Shown here: piece by piece, positions 34,691 to 46,799 of the stretch
Position numbering within the stretch: the first letter of the stretch is position 1
How the letters are laid out: every line of letters begins with the position of its first letter
NCBI GenBank assembly: GCA_050084985.1
Contig: JBITNC010000001.1
Location: forward strand, 46,128,001 to 46,192,000
DNA length: 64,000 nt
Source of the DNA: Nageia nagi
Taxonomy: Eukaryota; Pinophyta
Direction of reading: 5' to 3'
Translations under genes and position numbers: made by a program
Notes under the pieces: model-generated
What the model was told of the DNA's origin: nothing
Database searches by the model: none
What the model saw: the letters and a program-made list of their open reading frames with translations, nothing else

Positions 34691-35435
34691 GAAATTTATG
34701 TTGGGCACAATCTGAGAGGGAACATTTCTTATTTTGTATCTTTTTTATCTCCAATTTTGAATGAATAGTTATTTTTCTTATTTTTTTAGGAGTCCAATGC
34801 CTATATTAAGAGGGATTTTGATATTGTGTTGTGTCATTTTTGTTATATGGTTTCCAAATTAGGTTTTCTAATAGTAAGGGGGAGCTAAGTGTTTTAAGTT
34901 TTTTAATATTATTTGATGTGGTCATTTATGACATTGTTCAAAAATTGTTTCATATTTTATATTCAAATCTATTTTATAGGCTAATGAATATATTATGTGT
35001 TCAAGTCTACCAACATTGCCTATTGGTGTAATTAATGGTGATTTTATTTTTTTTAGGCTTGTTATTTAACTCAAAGTAATCTTCATTAACAAGGAACTAA
35101 TGATCCTACTATTAATTGGTATTCAATTTAGTACTAATGAAAGTGAGGCCATGTTGTTGTTGTTGTTATTTTTAATCAAATGGTTCATATCCATGTGATG
35201 CTACTAAAGTTGGTGAAGTATGATATTGAAAATTTTCATGATCCTATGATACTATATTGGTATGTGTACTGATGTGAAGGTTGCTATTGAGTTGTTTATT
35301 TGATCTATAGTCATGAAGTACCCTCCTAATCAAAGCATGCACCTTTGATATTGTTAACAAAAAGGGGGAGATAGATCATGATTGGAGTGAGTTTTGATAA
35401 TCATGCTAAAGGAGGAGATTATTGGCCATATGTTA
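34691..35435 (+). other. Copia 3' spacer with two polypurine tracts
   Basis: Non-coding. A first purine run, AGTAAGGGGGAG, lies at 34873-34884 and a second, AAAAAGGGGGAGA, at 35359-35371, then GGAGGAGATTATTGG leads into the LTR at 35436. Long spacers with repeated polypurine tracts occur in SIRE/Maximus-type copia elements. The spacer shows no env-like frame. Confidence 0.6.
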
Positions 35436-37195
35436 TGTTGGTATTGTCATTATTTTCAAATAAGTATATTCACATGAGTTGTTACCATTATTTTCCATTA
35501 TACACATATGCCACAATGTTAAAGGTGATCAAATGTAGTCATGTTGAATTCATATAGTGTTGGGTATTAATGAAGTGTAATGGCATGCTATATAAAATGT
35601 GTCAAGTGGATGAGAAGTGTTTAATTAGAAAGATGTGTTGGTTGTATAAGAATTTTTCAATTAGTCTTTTTGAGCATATACAAGGTTTACCAAATGCTTT
35701 ACCAAAACCTAAATACTTGAATTTGGGGGCTATAATTAACTTCTTAGAAGGAAAATATATTTTATCAAAGTTTTGGTAGTACTTATAAGTATCTAAATTT
35801 AGAAAGACCTATCAAAACTAAATATAGAAGAAAATACATTATTCTAATAGAATTATTTGGGCATACTTTTAACTAAATGGTCAAAACACAAATCTCTCAA
35901 CTATAACACTTCATGTGGTTAATTTGATTCCAATTCACCATGATGTATGATTAACCATCATCAATAGGACTTATGTTAAAGAAAATGAATTTTTTTATTT
36001 CTTTTCTATTCCAATGTAATTTGATCTGCTCCACTCTTCCAAATCTCTACCAAAATCAAATGCTTTGCAAAATATTCAAAAAATTACTAAGTATAACATT
36101 ATTTTATTTTTTTGCTATTTTGAAAAAGTTTTCCATTCCAATACTACTAGATCTTTGCCAAAATCAAACAGAGTTATGAGGAAACTTAAAGTATTATGTG
36201 AAGAGCACAAACCTTATGCAGATAGTTCAATGCTTATGTATATAGGTCTTATGCATATAATAATAATATTATGTGAACACATAGACCCTTATGTGGAGAA
36301 AAATGGTGTTATGGGAGACCCATCCAATTGATGATGATAATAGGATCTTATGCAAAGAAGAATATCCTTATGAAAATGAGTAAAACCTTATGTAGTGATG
36401 AATGATATTATGTAGATCTCTAAGGTCCTATATGGAGAAGGAATGGCTTATGTGGTTAAAGAAGACTTTATGCAATTATCAAAAGTCTTATGTAGAGATA
36501 CGAAGTGTTATGCAAAAACCCAAATTCTTATGCAAAGGATTAATATCTTATGTGGAGAAGTAGATTCTTATGTGCATAAAACCTAAATTATTACTCAAAA
36601 CATGATTTAATTCTTTATGATATATTTAGTGTGATCATGGTGTCTAAACTTAACTCATATAGCATGAGGAGAGTGTTGGCATTAAAGAGAGGTACATCGT
36701 ATGCGAGTAACTGATGTATTAATGATGAACAACATGGTATAACAATTGTGGACATGCTATTCAAGTTAATGAGGTATGATTGTTATAGTTTTATGAAAAG
36801 TAAATAAGATTCATATGCCATGTAAGTAAGGTTGTAGCTAAATTTAGTGATTTCATCGCCTATAGTAATTAAAACTAATAATGATGGGTGATTAAGCGAT
36901 AGCTAAGGAAGTAATTATCAGTAATGTTATCATTGGATTACATGTGTATTGAATTTTTATGTATAAAAGTAGAATATTTTGTGAGTTATTGAAGGTAAGG
37001 GAGTTATGTTAGCATTTTAGGTAGCTACCAAAGTATAGATGGAGATATTATAACAAAGTCGATAATTTTTGAGATTTTGAGTTTGAGGTTTTTCTCGAGG
37101 ATTCTTCCATTGAAATAAATAATATTAGATTTGAAATTAAGGAATTAAAAGTTTAATAACAATCATTTTATATCATCAATAGATAGCTTAGTTGT
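35436..37195 (+). repeat. Long copia LTR, type B, copy 2 (~1.76 kb)
   Basis: Starts TGTTGGTATTG after a purine-rich tract and aligns by eye with 10802-12600, including GTGATCAAATGTAGTCATGTTGAATTCATATAGTG near the start and the CTTATG motif string at 36190-36580. It is the 3' LTR of the plus-strand pol at 32040-34690. The exact 3' end is uncertain. Similarity to copy 1 fades around 37190. Confidence 0.68.
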
Positions 37196-38550
37196 GTATT
37201 TTGCTAAGATAAACCATTGAGAATCTTTTTTCAAGGTTGGCAAATTTGCCAAAATATTCATCTAAAGATATGCCAAGTTGGAACTTGGCCAAAGTGATTG
37301 GTTTTCCTTGAAATGGATGGTATAAAATTTTGATTTGGTGCTCCATATATTAGGTGTTGGTAAACCTTTGTAAAGTGAGTGCTTTACTATAGAGCTACAT
37401 TTGGATCTAAATCTACACACCATTTTCCTAGGGATGTAGCCAAGATGGTGAACCTCATTAAATGCTTTTTTATGTGATATTATTTTGTGTTCAAATGCCT
37501 TTAAATTATACATTTGTTTATGATCCTCAATTTTTAATTACACATTAAGTTAGCACCCCTCTCAATATCATTTCTATTCAAACATAGATCGATGCCTTAT
37601 CCATGGTATCACATAGTTAAACAAACATTAACAAGAAATGAAGAAGAAGATTGGACATATTTTTAATCACTAAACTAACACATACTATGAAATTCATGTA
37701 CTAAACAATGAATAAGAAGCATTCATTCATTATTAGATACTTATAATAATAAATGAAGTAAAGATAACAACATATCACATAATCTTAGGAAATGATAATA
37801 AAAGAAATACCCTTGAACCATTGTAATCATACATCATCATATTGCATAAAATGTTTAATACAATACCCAATGTTTTTCTTGGCTATAATCATAGTAGATT
37901 TCCTAAATAATATGACAATCCTTAGAAAAAATAATTCAACCTATCTAACACTATCTGCAAGTTAGGTGTAGGGTGACTAAAGATATATTTCTTCTCTAGA
38001 ACATTCTTGAAAATTATATAGCAAAAGTGTTAAACATATTGAAAAGGAAACATAATTTTGTATTGAAAAACTAAGTGAAAACCCCTAATAGGTACCAAAA
38101 TATTATATATCTAGCTTTATTGAAAAAAATAATATCCTTCCTAAAGCCTTCTCTTTTCTTTTATAAATTCCACCCTAGTTTGAGTGAACTCAACAACTTT
38201 GATTCCCTACATCATGTTAGCACTCAAATACCTTATTGTGAGATTTTCTATGCATTATGGGAAAGCATGATAACCTTTTTGTATGAAGTATTATAAACAA
38301 ATTTATTTGAGAAAGCATTATCATTAGGTAAGAGAAAATCAAATATTTATAATGAGGTTTATTTGTTATACAATACATATGTAATAACTTTTATACATAA
38401 TATACATACATTAACAAATAATAAGTCATGTAAAGTCATGTATAGTCCAACATATTATTCCATATAGTGTGAATAACCTATGTTGAATAGGTATACTTAT
38501 GTTAATCACAGTATTCCATAATTACATCAATTTATCAATTAATGGTTCAA
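37196..38550. other. Unassigned DNA between copia LTR and CACTA remnant
   Basis: No recognisable domain. A minus-strand open stretch at 37262-37513 is Lys/Ser-rich and matches nothing I know. Part of the region may be the C-terminal end of the minus-strand TNP2 gene to its right. Confidence 0.35.
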
Positions 38551-39483
38551 GATAGAAATCCATATTTTTCACCTTATGTTTTCTAGGAGCTATAAGAGTC
38601 AACATCAAATATAATTTTTTACAAAAAACCATGGAGGTAAGTTATAGTTGACTAAAATAATAGGCCACAATGAATAATTATATGATTGTATGAAAAATGG
38701 ATTGACACCATCAATTGCTTAACCTAATCTAACACTCTTCGGTTCATGCCAAAATTTATCTAGCCATATATTCTCTATATGTCTCATTGCTCTACTATCT
38801 ATGGGAATGTGTAGTACATCATCTAAACTTCTATGTTTTTCATGCTAATCAATATACTATGCAAGTGAATTACATCAAAACATTAAAATCAACCTATAAA
38901 TGATGGAATATGGTGAACAACCTTTTGAGGAATGGTTTTCCCTTTTATTCCTTGTTAGTATATATTTATACCACACTTTGGACATGTACTAAAATTTGCA
39001 TATGGTCCTCTATACAATATACAATCATTAGTACAAGCATGGTATGAATGAAACTCTATATTTATATCCTTCAAAATATTATGTCTTTTTTCATGAAGTA
39101 GGGAGGACATTATCATTTGGAATAACATTCTCTTTTAGTAACCTATAATACCACAAATAGCAATAGAATTGTTATGTCAAATAATAGAATATATTAAATA
39201 TCATTATCATTTATATAATAGATGTCAAAAAAATATCAAATAATTAATATCTTAATGGAAAATAAAAAAATGCATACTCAAGAAGATTAATGAAACTTCT
39301 ATCTGACCATCCATGTTTGGATTTTAAATTCATCAAAAGTAAGGTTATCTTTAACATAGTCAAATGTGCTCCTTTATATAGAAGGGTTTTGGAAGCACTA
39401 TACAAGACTATTTCAAAGACATCATCATCACATGTATAATAAGAATCATCTAGATATAATATTAACTCAACTAAATCATTCAA
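38550..39483 (-). pseudogene. CACTA (En/Spm) TNP2-type transposase remnant
   Basis: Three TNP2 landmarks occur in order on the minus strand. First, GWSDRSFINLLEYAFFYFP (39244-39320), which matches the W-S-[DN]-K-S-F-xx-LLE element. Second, YHACTNDCILYRGPYANFS followed by CPKCG at about 38950-39050, the C-x-N-DC-x-LY and CxxC motif. Third, RLG-AIDGVNPF, a WP pair, and NLPPWFFVKN at about 38600-38760, matching the D-G-x-NPF ... PPW block. This enzyme cuts CACTA ends. Stops and frameshifts make it non-functional. Upstream (right) lie the acidic first exon and the telomere-like array. Confidence 0.72.
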
Positions 39484-41535
39484 TGCACTTTATTTTTGAT
39501 GAGTATTAATATTCTCTATTTCTTCATGATTATCATCATTGTCACTATCTGGATAAAAGACTACATGAAAAGGAGTTGTTGCATTTGAGTTTGTTAAGAA
39601 ATGTATATAATCCTTAGCACTTAATACTTCATGTAGTCTCTTCATCTATCTCTAATTTGTATTTTTTCAAAGTATAATTGGTGGATGTTCAAATGATATT
39701 GAGTAATGATCATGACTATCTGATAATTATTGATGTACATCTCAATTAATTAGTTATTAAAAATCATTAACAAGTATATCATAATATAAAAGTAAATAGT
39801 AATATTATTTTTTCACAAGTGTAATATATATCAAATGTTTCAAGGTGTGATAACACATTTATCATAATATTTCTTATTATTAGGTGAAAATATGCATCAT
39901 AATTTTTAAGGTGTAACAAATATTTGCTAAGGAAAAATTACTGTATATCCATGATTACATCATTATTTATAATATCTATAAACTAACTATTAATAGCATT
40001 AACAATAACAAAACTTCTAATAGTTTGTAGATATAAAATAATATATTTTAATAATTCAATGGAGTAACATAGAGCATCATAACTTCCTACTATAGTTTTA
40101 TTCAATTGTTACTAGAACTAGCTCCTTTATCTCAATGCTTTAGTCCTAGTTTAATTATTACATTTGGATCTCCTGATTCTAAACATTTCTTACATGGAGG
40201 AATAGGTCTTATAAATTATAGTATAGTAATAGCTTTTCTCCAAGTTAAAGGTTTATAATAGGAACAACACGTGCATATGTTTTTACTTTTATACTCATGA
40301 ATTCTTCTTTGCCATGTGGAAATTCATAATTTACTAGAAATGCATTGCCTTTTAAACTATTTATGTATCTTGAAATATTTCCATGTAGCCTAGGTTGATT
40401 ATCAATGTAATTACAATCATTACCTTCAATTCTTGATGAGTTTTTGCACATGCCATATGTAGACATACTAAAAAATGAAGAAATCAATCTTATCCATTAT
40501 TGATGAGTGTAATTTGGCCCACAAAATGAAATCAATGGTTGAATTATCACACTTAAAATAACTCTCACTGATGATAATATGTGTAAGCCCATACAATAAT
40601 TTTATAAAATTGTAGAAGGTTTGATCATGTATGATTTACCCTAATAAATGAATGGCTTATACACTCTTGGAAAAGGATATTGTTTAGGCCATGTATTGTA
40701 TGTTTGATGTTCATATGTAGGAATTTATAATTTTAATTTATTGGTTGAAAAAATTAAATCATCAAAAATCTCAAATGGTAGCTCAACTTGCTCCTAATTT
40801 GCATGAATAAGTGCAAGTGATATTTGAATTTATTCTTGATATCTTACTCTTACAATAGGTAGATTAGCTGGCTCCAAATTTTCATTTAATGAGTCTTCAG
40901 ATTGTGTTTTTAGTTTAATATTCTCTTTTATATGTTCATAAAATATAAAAGGTTTAACTCTACCAAAGGAGTTTTGCCATACTATAGGAGGTATTGCACC
41001 CTCTATCTTTGGTGGGCCATTAACATCATAATAATGTATTTCTACAACTTTCCTTCATTTCCATTCTTTACCCTTATAACTTGAATACCCACTATAAAAA
41101 AAATGCCCTAAAATAGATAGTGATAGCATAATTGCATTATATTATCTAATGATCAACCATTGGTTCATATCCTAGAAAAACACATACCACTTGAAAAAAC
41201 TTTTTGGCTACATTATCTCTTACCCTTTTTGACTTAATATTTTTTAATAATAATTATCAATGTTGGGTCTAATTATTAAAACATCAATGCAAATAGGAAA
41301 TATTTATAGGATTTGATGCTAATCAAAAAATAAAATCATAGTTAAATGCTGATTACCTCAACATACTCATCACATTTAGATGGTAAAGATGGGTCATCAA
41401 TCATTCACCTAGGAATAGAGTTGCCTTCCTATAAAATTAGCTATATAAATAGAAACTAGTTAAATATTTCATATTGTTTAAATGAGATCTTACAATTCTA
41501 TTGAAATTTATATGCACATTAATGAAATGAATATA
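39484..41535 (-). pseudogene. Upstream exons and introns of the CACTA gene, decayed
   Basis: Scattered minus-strand open blocks, for example 40245-40487 (CNYIDNQPRLHGNISRYI, NYEFPHGKEEF) and about 40780-40940 (ENLEPANLPIVRVRYQE), in AT-rich DNA. The first block resembles the N-terminal part of some transposon proteins, but I cannot name a domain. The placement between the first exon (41536-41640) and TNP2 suggests a spliced, now broken, gene. Confidence 0.4.
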
Positions 41536-41640
41536 CCTCATCCTCATCCATTTTGCTATCATCAAGAATCAATGGTGGTATAATCTCATCCTCATCCTCA
41601 TTTGTTGATACATCCACCATCCTAAGCTGATGAAATGGTG
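41536..41640 (-). pseudogene. First exon of the telomere-array transposon gene, copy 2
   Basis: Reads MVDVSTNEDEDEIIPPLIL and then DDSKMDEDE on the minus strand, followed by a GATGAG/GTATATTC splice-donor-like junction. It is the counterpart of 18640-18810. It lies about 180 bases from the telomere-like array at 41820 and upstream, on the same strand, of the TNP2 remnant. No domain is recognised beyond the acidic character. Confidence 0.5.
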
Positions 41641-41819
41641 ATAGCTTCTCATCATCAGATGGTACATAAATTCCTTCTACAAGTCAACATAATGATAAAA
41701 CCCAATGATGATATTTATCCAATGAATTCACTTTCTTAATTTATAATCAAATCAATTTATAAATAATAGTTAGTACATTTTATGGTTTAAAAATTTTGAA
41801 AATGTTCAATTAGAAATAA

Positions 41820-42797
41820 AGATGATGACTTAAGGGATTACAATTTTAGGGTTTAAGGATTAGGTTTAAGGTTTAATGTTTAGGATTAAAGGTTTAGTGT
41901 ATATGATTTGGGGTTTAGAGTATAGGATCTAGGGTTACATATTTAGGGTATAGGGGTAAAGATTTAGATTATAAGGTTTAGGATTTTGGGGTTAAGGTTT
42001 AATGTTTAGGGTTTAGGGTATATGGTTTATGGTTTAGGATTTAAGGTCTAGAGTTTATGATTTAGCAACTAGGGTTTAAGGTATAGGGTATAATGTTTAA
42101 TATTTATAGTTAAAGATTTAGGATTTAGAGTTTAGATTTTACAATTTAGGATTTAGGGTTTAGGGTTCAATGTTTAATATTTGATATTAAGGGTTACATA
42201 TTTAGGGTTTAGAGTTTAAGATATAGGTTCAAGGTTTAGGATTTAGATTTTATGGTTTAGAGTATAAGGTATAAGGTCTAGGGTTTACTATTTAGGGTTT
42301 AGGGTTTTGGATTTTGGGATTAAGGTTTAATTTTTAAGGCTTAAGGTATATGATTTATGGTTTAGGATTTAGGGTTTAGAGTTTATGAACTATGATTTAG
42401 GGTTTAGGGTATAGTGAATAATATTTAAGGTATAATGTTTAATATTTAGAATTGAATATTTTGGGTTTAAGGTTTAGAGTTTACTATTTAGGATTTAGGA
42501 TTTAGGATTTAGGATTCAAGGTTTAGTATATATGGTATAATATTTGGTATTTAATATTTAGGGCTAAATATTTGAGGTTTAGGGTTTAGATTTTATGATT
42601 TAGGATGTAGGGTTTAATGTATAGGGTATAATGTTTAATGTTTGATTTTTAGATTTAAATATTTAGGATTTAGGGTTCAAGATATAGTTTTAAGATTTTG
42701 GATTTAGGGTATATGGTATAAGGTATAAGATTTAGGGTTTATTATTTAGGATTTAGGGTTTTGGGGTAAAGGTTTAATATTAAGGTTTAGGGTATAT
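41820..42797. repeat. Telomere-like array, copy 2, left half
   Basis: About 1 kb of degenerate TTTAGGG/TTTAGGA/TTTAAGG words with TATGATTTATGG and TTTGGGGTTAAGG spacers. The array is interrupted at 42797/42798 by a complete gypsy element and resumes at 48517. The pre-insertion sequence across the break (GGTATAT, then GATTTATAG) matches the internal unit seen at 42346-42362. Confidence 0.85.
42793..42797. repeat. Target-site duplication TATAT, left
   Basis: TATAT immediately before the 5' LTR, repeated exactly at 48517-48521 after the 3' LTR. Confidence 0.85.
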
Positions 42798-43189
42798 TGT
42801 TAGGATCCCACATCTTAATATTTATCTAGATTATAGTAGTTAATTAATTCAAACATTATCTTATATTAAATGTAAGGTGGAACAACAAATTTGTAAGGTG
42901 AATCACCATTTTGTATTAAACAGTCGATTAGGGTTAGGGTAGGTAGACTATAAATATGTGTGGGAGAATAATAATCTTCATCTTGGAAAATATATTATTT
43001 GAGTTATAATAAGGTAGCTATCTTGAAGAGGCCCATGATTTATTTTTTTATTCATTCAAGCTATTATGTTACTATCTTGTTCTATTTAGATTCATATTAC
43101 TCTATTATTATGATTTTGGGTTTACATTCAATTCATATTTCTCTATTATTTAGATTAAATCCTATTTAGGAACTTGTAGGTTCCTAGCA
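42798..43189 (+). repeat. 5' LTR of the chromovirus, 392 bp
   Basis: TGTTAGGATCCCA ... CCTAGCA. It aligns end to end with 48124-48516 with many single-base differences (for example ATCCCACATCTTAATATT versus ATCCCATATCCTGACATT). ACTATAAATATGTG near 42949-42962 is a likely TATA box. Confidence 0.85.
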
Positions 43190-43191
43190 TC

Positions 43192-43203
43192 TAGTATTAG
43201 AGC
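43192..43203 (+). other. Primer binding site of the chromovirus
   Basis: TAGTATTAGAGC, two substitutions from the initiator-Met tRNA primer site TGGTATCAGAGC, two bases after the 5' LTR end. Confidence 0.75.
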
Positions 43204-43899
43204 TTCAATTTTAGCACCAATGGGTACATTGAGGATTGATATTATATGTTTCTAGCCAAAATACAACCTAAAGTGTTTCAGAGCTTCAAGGTTAGATCAA
43301 GTTGAAAACCTAAATTTTTCCCATTTTACAATCAAAACACTATCAAATTTATTTCAAAAATTTGAATGGGTTCTTCCACCATAGTTCATGATGTCCTTCT
43401 GTACCATGTCATTCCTATATCATGCCCCTATACCTATCCATCTCTTCCTTATGTATTGACCTTCATACCGCAAGCCACCACCATTTTTGAAATAATAATT
43501 TTTCCTTATCGAACTATTTTTCCATTTAATAAATAACAACTGCTAAAATACATAAAAGCTTTCATGGCTATTATAAATTTCCAAAAATCATCATTTTGGT
43601 ACATATCCCATTTTGATTATTTTTTTGTGTTGACATTTTTATATATATCACCCATAAACATTTTTAGTTTCTAAAAATAAAAGTTTCTAAAATAGTAATT
43701 TTCTAAAATAGTAAGCTAAATAATGGTCAAAAATCTTTGGATATGGAGAAATTATCACACCAAGTGGACTATATGGTGGAAATACGAGGTAATTTTCACC
43801 TCCCCACTACCCTTTATGAGATAAAAAAAATCAATGGAGGCTATAACTTCTAATCATGGTACCATATATAGAAAGATTCAACTCATTTAGTAAGAAATA

Positions 43900-44740
43900 G
43901 TTAATAACACATCATTGAATGTAAGCAAATCGAGTCAATCTCAACCACATAGTGGGAAAGGCTTCAATATACCTAAAGTACTACAACTAGCCTTTATTAT
44001 TCCATGTAAAACCAAATTAGAATTTCCAAGATTTTATGGTGACAACCCCATTAGCTGGATGTATCAGTTTGAGCAATATTTCTCCTTAAATTAGATACTT
44101 AAATATAAAAAGGTCAACCTTACCTCCTTTCATATGGAGTGCAAAGCTATCTAATGGTACCAATGGTTTGAAAAGGAAAATGGCACCCTATCTTGGGAGA
44201 ATTTTTCCTAGAACCTCCTTTTCAATTTTGTCCCTAATGGTTTTGAATACTTCATGGGTGCACTCACTAAGTTGTGCCAAATGACTATGGTAAGAGAATA
44301 CCTAAATGAATTTTTAAAGCTTTCTAATTGTACTAAAGGATTAGATGAGGCATTATTTCATAGTTATTTTATAATTGGGTTAAAGGAATAAATTCAAATA
44401 GAAGTCAAAATATTCAATCCTAGAAACATGATAGTAGCACCAGGGCTCACCAAATTGATGGAGGATAAGTTCAATTCATAATGTAAACACACCAAGAAAT
44501 TTGCTTGGAAATCATAAAATCCTAAAAGTGGTCATAAGCCACTTCACTATCTTTAGGTTAAGAGATTGAATCTTAGTGATATGGAGAAGCATAATAAAAA
44601 ATGGGTTTACTATAATTACAATAAAAGTTTTCACCAAACCATCATTATGTGATTCAAAAATTATATGTCTTGGATGCGGATGCCACTGTAGAACCTCCAA
44701 AAGATACCTTTGAGAATGCAATGCTATATATCAAAGGGGA
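43900..44740 (+). pseudogene. Chromovirus gag remnant
   Basis: The capsid region reads LEFPRFYGDNPISWMYQFEQYFSL near 44020-44090. It continues through WYQWFEKENGTLSWENF, the block ending with LTKLCQMTMVREYLNEFLKLSNC (44260-44330), and LFHSYFIIGLKE. These match the retrotransposon gag domain of plant chromoviruses (the PxFxGxDPxxWxxxxExYF start). The zinc knuckle near 44600 is unreadable (YYNYNKSFHQ where C-x2-C is expected). Stops occur about every 40-80 codons. Confidence 0.75.
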
Positions 44741-44749
44741 ACCATAACA

Positions 44750-45080
44750 ACTTACTAAATTTTTTATTAAAATTTCTTTCAATGCCCTATATGGGTTTAC
44801 ATCTCCACATACCATGAAAGTTCAAGGATATTTTAAGGGCAAAATGTTGATAATATTTCTTGATTTATGGAGCACTCATAATTTTATAGATCCCAACATG
44901 GTAAAAAATACCCACTCTTATATCTATCCATAGAATAATTTTGAGGTGATGATCAAGAATGGAGAGAAAATTGCTTGTAGATAATGGTGTCATAATATCA
45001 GGATTAGTATGGGTGACTACAAGATTCAAAGTTACATTTATGTTCTACTATTAGGTAGTTGTGATTTGGTCCTTAGTGTG
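44750..45080 (+). pseudogene. Chromovirus protease remnant
   Basis: The active-site loop region reads FLDLWSTHNFIDPNMV around 44860-44900, where plant gypsy proteases have a D-S/T-G-A-T-H-N-F-I core. Here the Asp is kept but Ser-Gly is replaced. Further on, a flap-like segment and a LLLGSCDLVL stretch mark the C-terminal half (LLGxxDxVLG). Non-functional. Confidence 0.65.
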
Positions 45081-45479
45081 TAATGGTTGATGATATTAGT
45101 ACATGTTATCTAGGATTTTCTTGAGTTTTGGATGCAATTCATGGTTGCAAAGTACAAATATACTCTTAAAGTAATTAAGGTGGGGCCATCAAAAATTATT
45201 AGTTCTCATCACAAGGAGAAATTATGAAAGAAAGGAGGTAAAGGATTGGTGGGATAATTATTCTCTATTTAACCATCCATGAAATAATCTAGAGAATTAC
45301 AAGAACTACAACAAGCACTTGCTCATAATACTAGTGTCTTTGAGGAACCTCATGGGATTCCCCCCCATCACCCTCATGACCATGCAATCTAGTTGATTCT
45401 CAAGAGTCAACTACCCAACATTTAGATTTACCATTACCCTTTCTTACAAAAGGATGAAATAGAAATATCATCTATGATA

Positions 45480-45990
45480 TGTTGGAATTAGGCATAATTC
45501 TCCCTAGTTTGATTCCTTACTTTTCTCTTGTTATATTGATTCATAAGAAAGATGGGTCATGGTGTATGTTTATTGACTTTTAAGCTTTGAACACAATCAT
45601 CATCAAGGATAAGTTTCCCATTCATGTCACTAATGAATTTTTAGATGAATTAGATGGAACCAAATATTTTTTCCAAATTATACCTTTGCTTTGAGTATCA
45701 TCAAATTAGGCTTCTTGAAGAAGATATTCTTAAAACTACTTTTTGAATACATTAAGGACACTATGAGTTCCTAGTAATACCATTCAACCTTACTAATGCT
45801 CCTTCCACCTTCCAAAGTTTAATGAATTGAGTATTCCATCCTTATCTTCAAAATTTTATTTTAGTTTTCTATTATGATATTTTAATCTATAGCAAGACTT
45901 TGGAGAATCACTTGTCCCAGCTAGATTAGATCTTGCAACTTCTCCAAGAGAACCAATTATATGCCAAGTGCTCCAAATAATACCTTTGTA
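45480..45990 (+). pseudogene. Chromovirus reverse transcriptase remnant
   Basis: In order: LIHKKDGSWCMFIDF at about 45537-45582, then KDKFPIHVTNEFLDELDGTKYFFQI, IPFNLTNAPSTFQSLMN near 45780-45830, and VFYYDILIYS near 45870, where the FxDDILIYS catalytic box has lost one Asp to Tyr. It continues to the QLYAKCSK motif near 45960. At least six stops interrupt it. Confidence 0.8.
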
Positions 45991-46670
45991 TACCAAGACC
46001 TTGATTACCTTGGAAACATTATTTTAGAAGAAGGTATAAAGGTGAACCCATTAAATATTGAGGATATGCAAACTTGGCCTCTTCATAAATCCTTGAAAAG
46101 CTTACAAGGCTTCCTTGAATTGATAAGGTACCACCATAAGCTTGTGAAATACTATGGAAAGATTACAAGCCTTCTCACATCCTTTCTCAATAAGAATGCC
46201 TTAAATTTGTTAATTTATATAGAATAATCCTTTCATCAACTAAAGGTTTATATATGCTTCACCCTAGTATTGGCCATGCCATATTTCTCTAATACATTCA
46301 TGATTAAGAGTGATTCCTCTAAGGTTGGAATCCATGTTGATATAACAAGGGTGATCCTAGTTTTCATAAGTAAAACCCTCTTAGGTAAAAATTTGGTTAA
46401 ATCCACCTATGAAAAAGAAATTCTTGAAAACATTCATGTAGTTCAATGTTGGAGAACCTATCTCATTAGCCACCATTTTATCATCTAAACTGACCACCAT
46501 AGTTTGAAATACTTTCTAAAATAATGCATCTCCACCCTAGAACAACAAAAGTGGATCCCTAAATTATTGGTGTATGACTATGAGAGTATGTATCAAATGG
46601 GTAGTGAGAATGTAGTTGTTGGTGCTCTCTCTCAAAAATTTGAGGAGCCTATAGTACTTCAAGCCCTTTA
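45990..46670 (+). pseudogene. Chromovirus connection and RNase H remnant
   Basis: The thumb/connection reads YLGNIILEEGIKVNPLNIE, LQGFLELIRYHHKLVKYYGK and then the RNase H start at about 46290 (FMIKSDSSKVGIHVDI). The helix around the Glu (STYEKEILENIHVVQCWR), the TDHHSLKYFL block and the VVVGALSQK end follow. Most of the domain is open in one frame in two segments (45961-46227 and 46270-46488), which makes it the best-preserved part of this element. Confidence 0.8.
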
Positions 46671-46799
46671 ATCCCCAATCCCTTAATGGCTCAACTAGGT
46701 TAAATAAGAATAGCTCGAAGATAGCTTTACTCACTCAGTTATTCAATATCTATAGACTAATACAATGAGAAAACCTACCTCTTTTTGGCATGAGAGAAT

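Larger units (their letters stand above)
32040..35430 (+). mobile_element. Decayed Ty1/copia element, 3' portion, plus strand
   Basis: Starts abruptly inside the pre-integrase domain and runs through integrase, RT, RNase H, a ~700-base 3' spacer with two polypurine tracts, and the type B LTR at 35436. Gag, protease and the 5' LTR are missing. It stands head to head with the minus-strand gag/LTR block on its left, which suggests rearrangement between two insertions rather than a single element. Confidence 0.75.
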
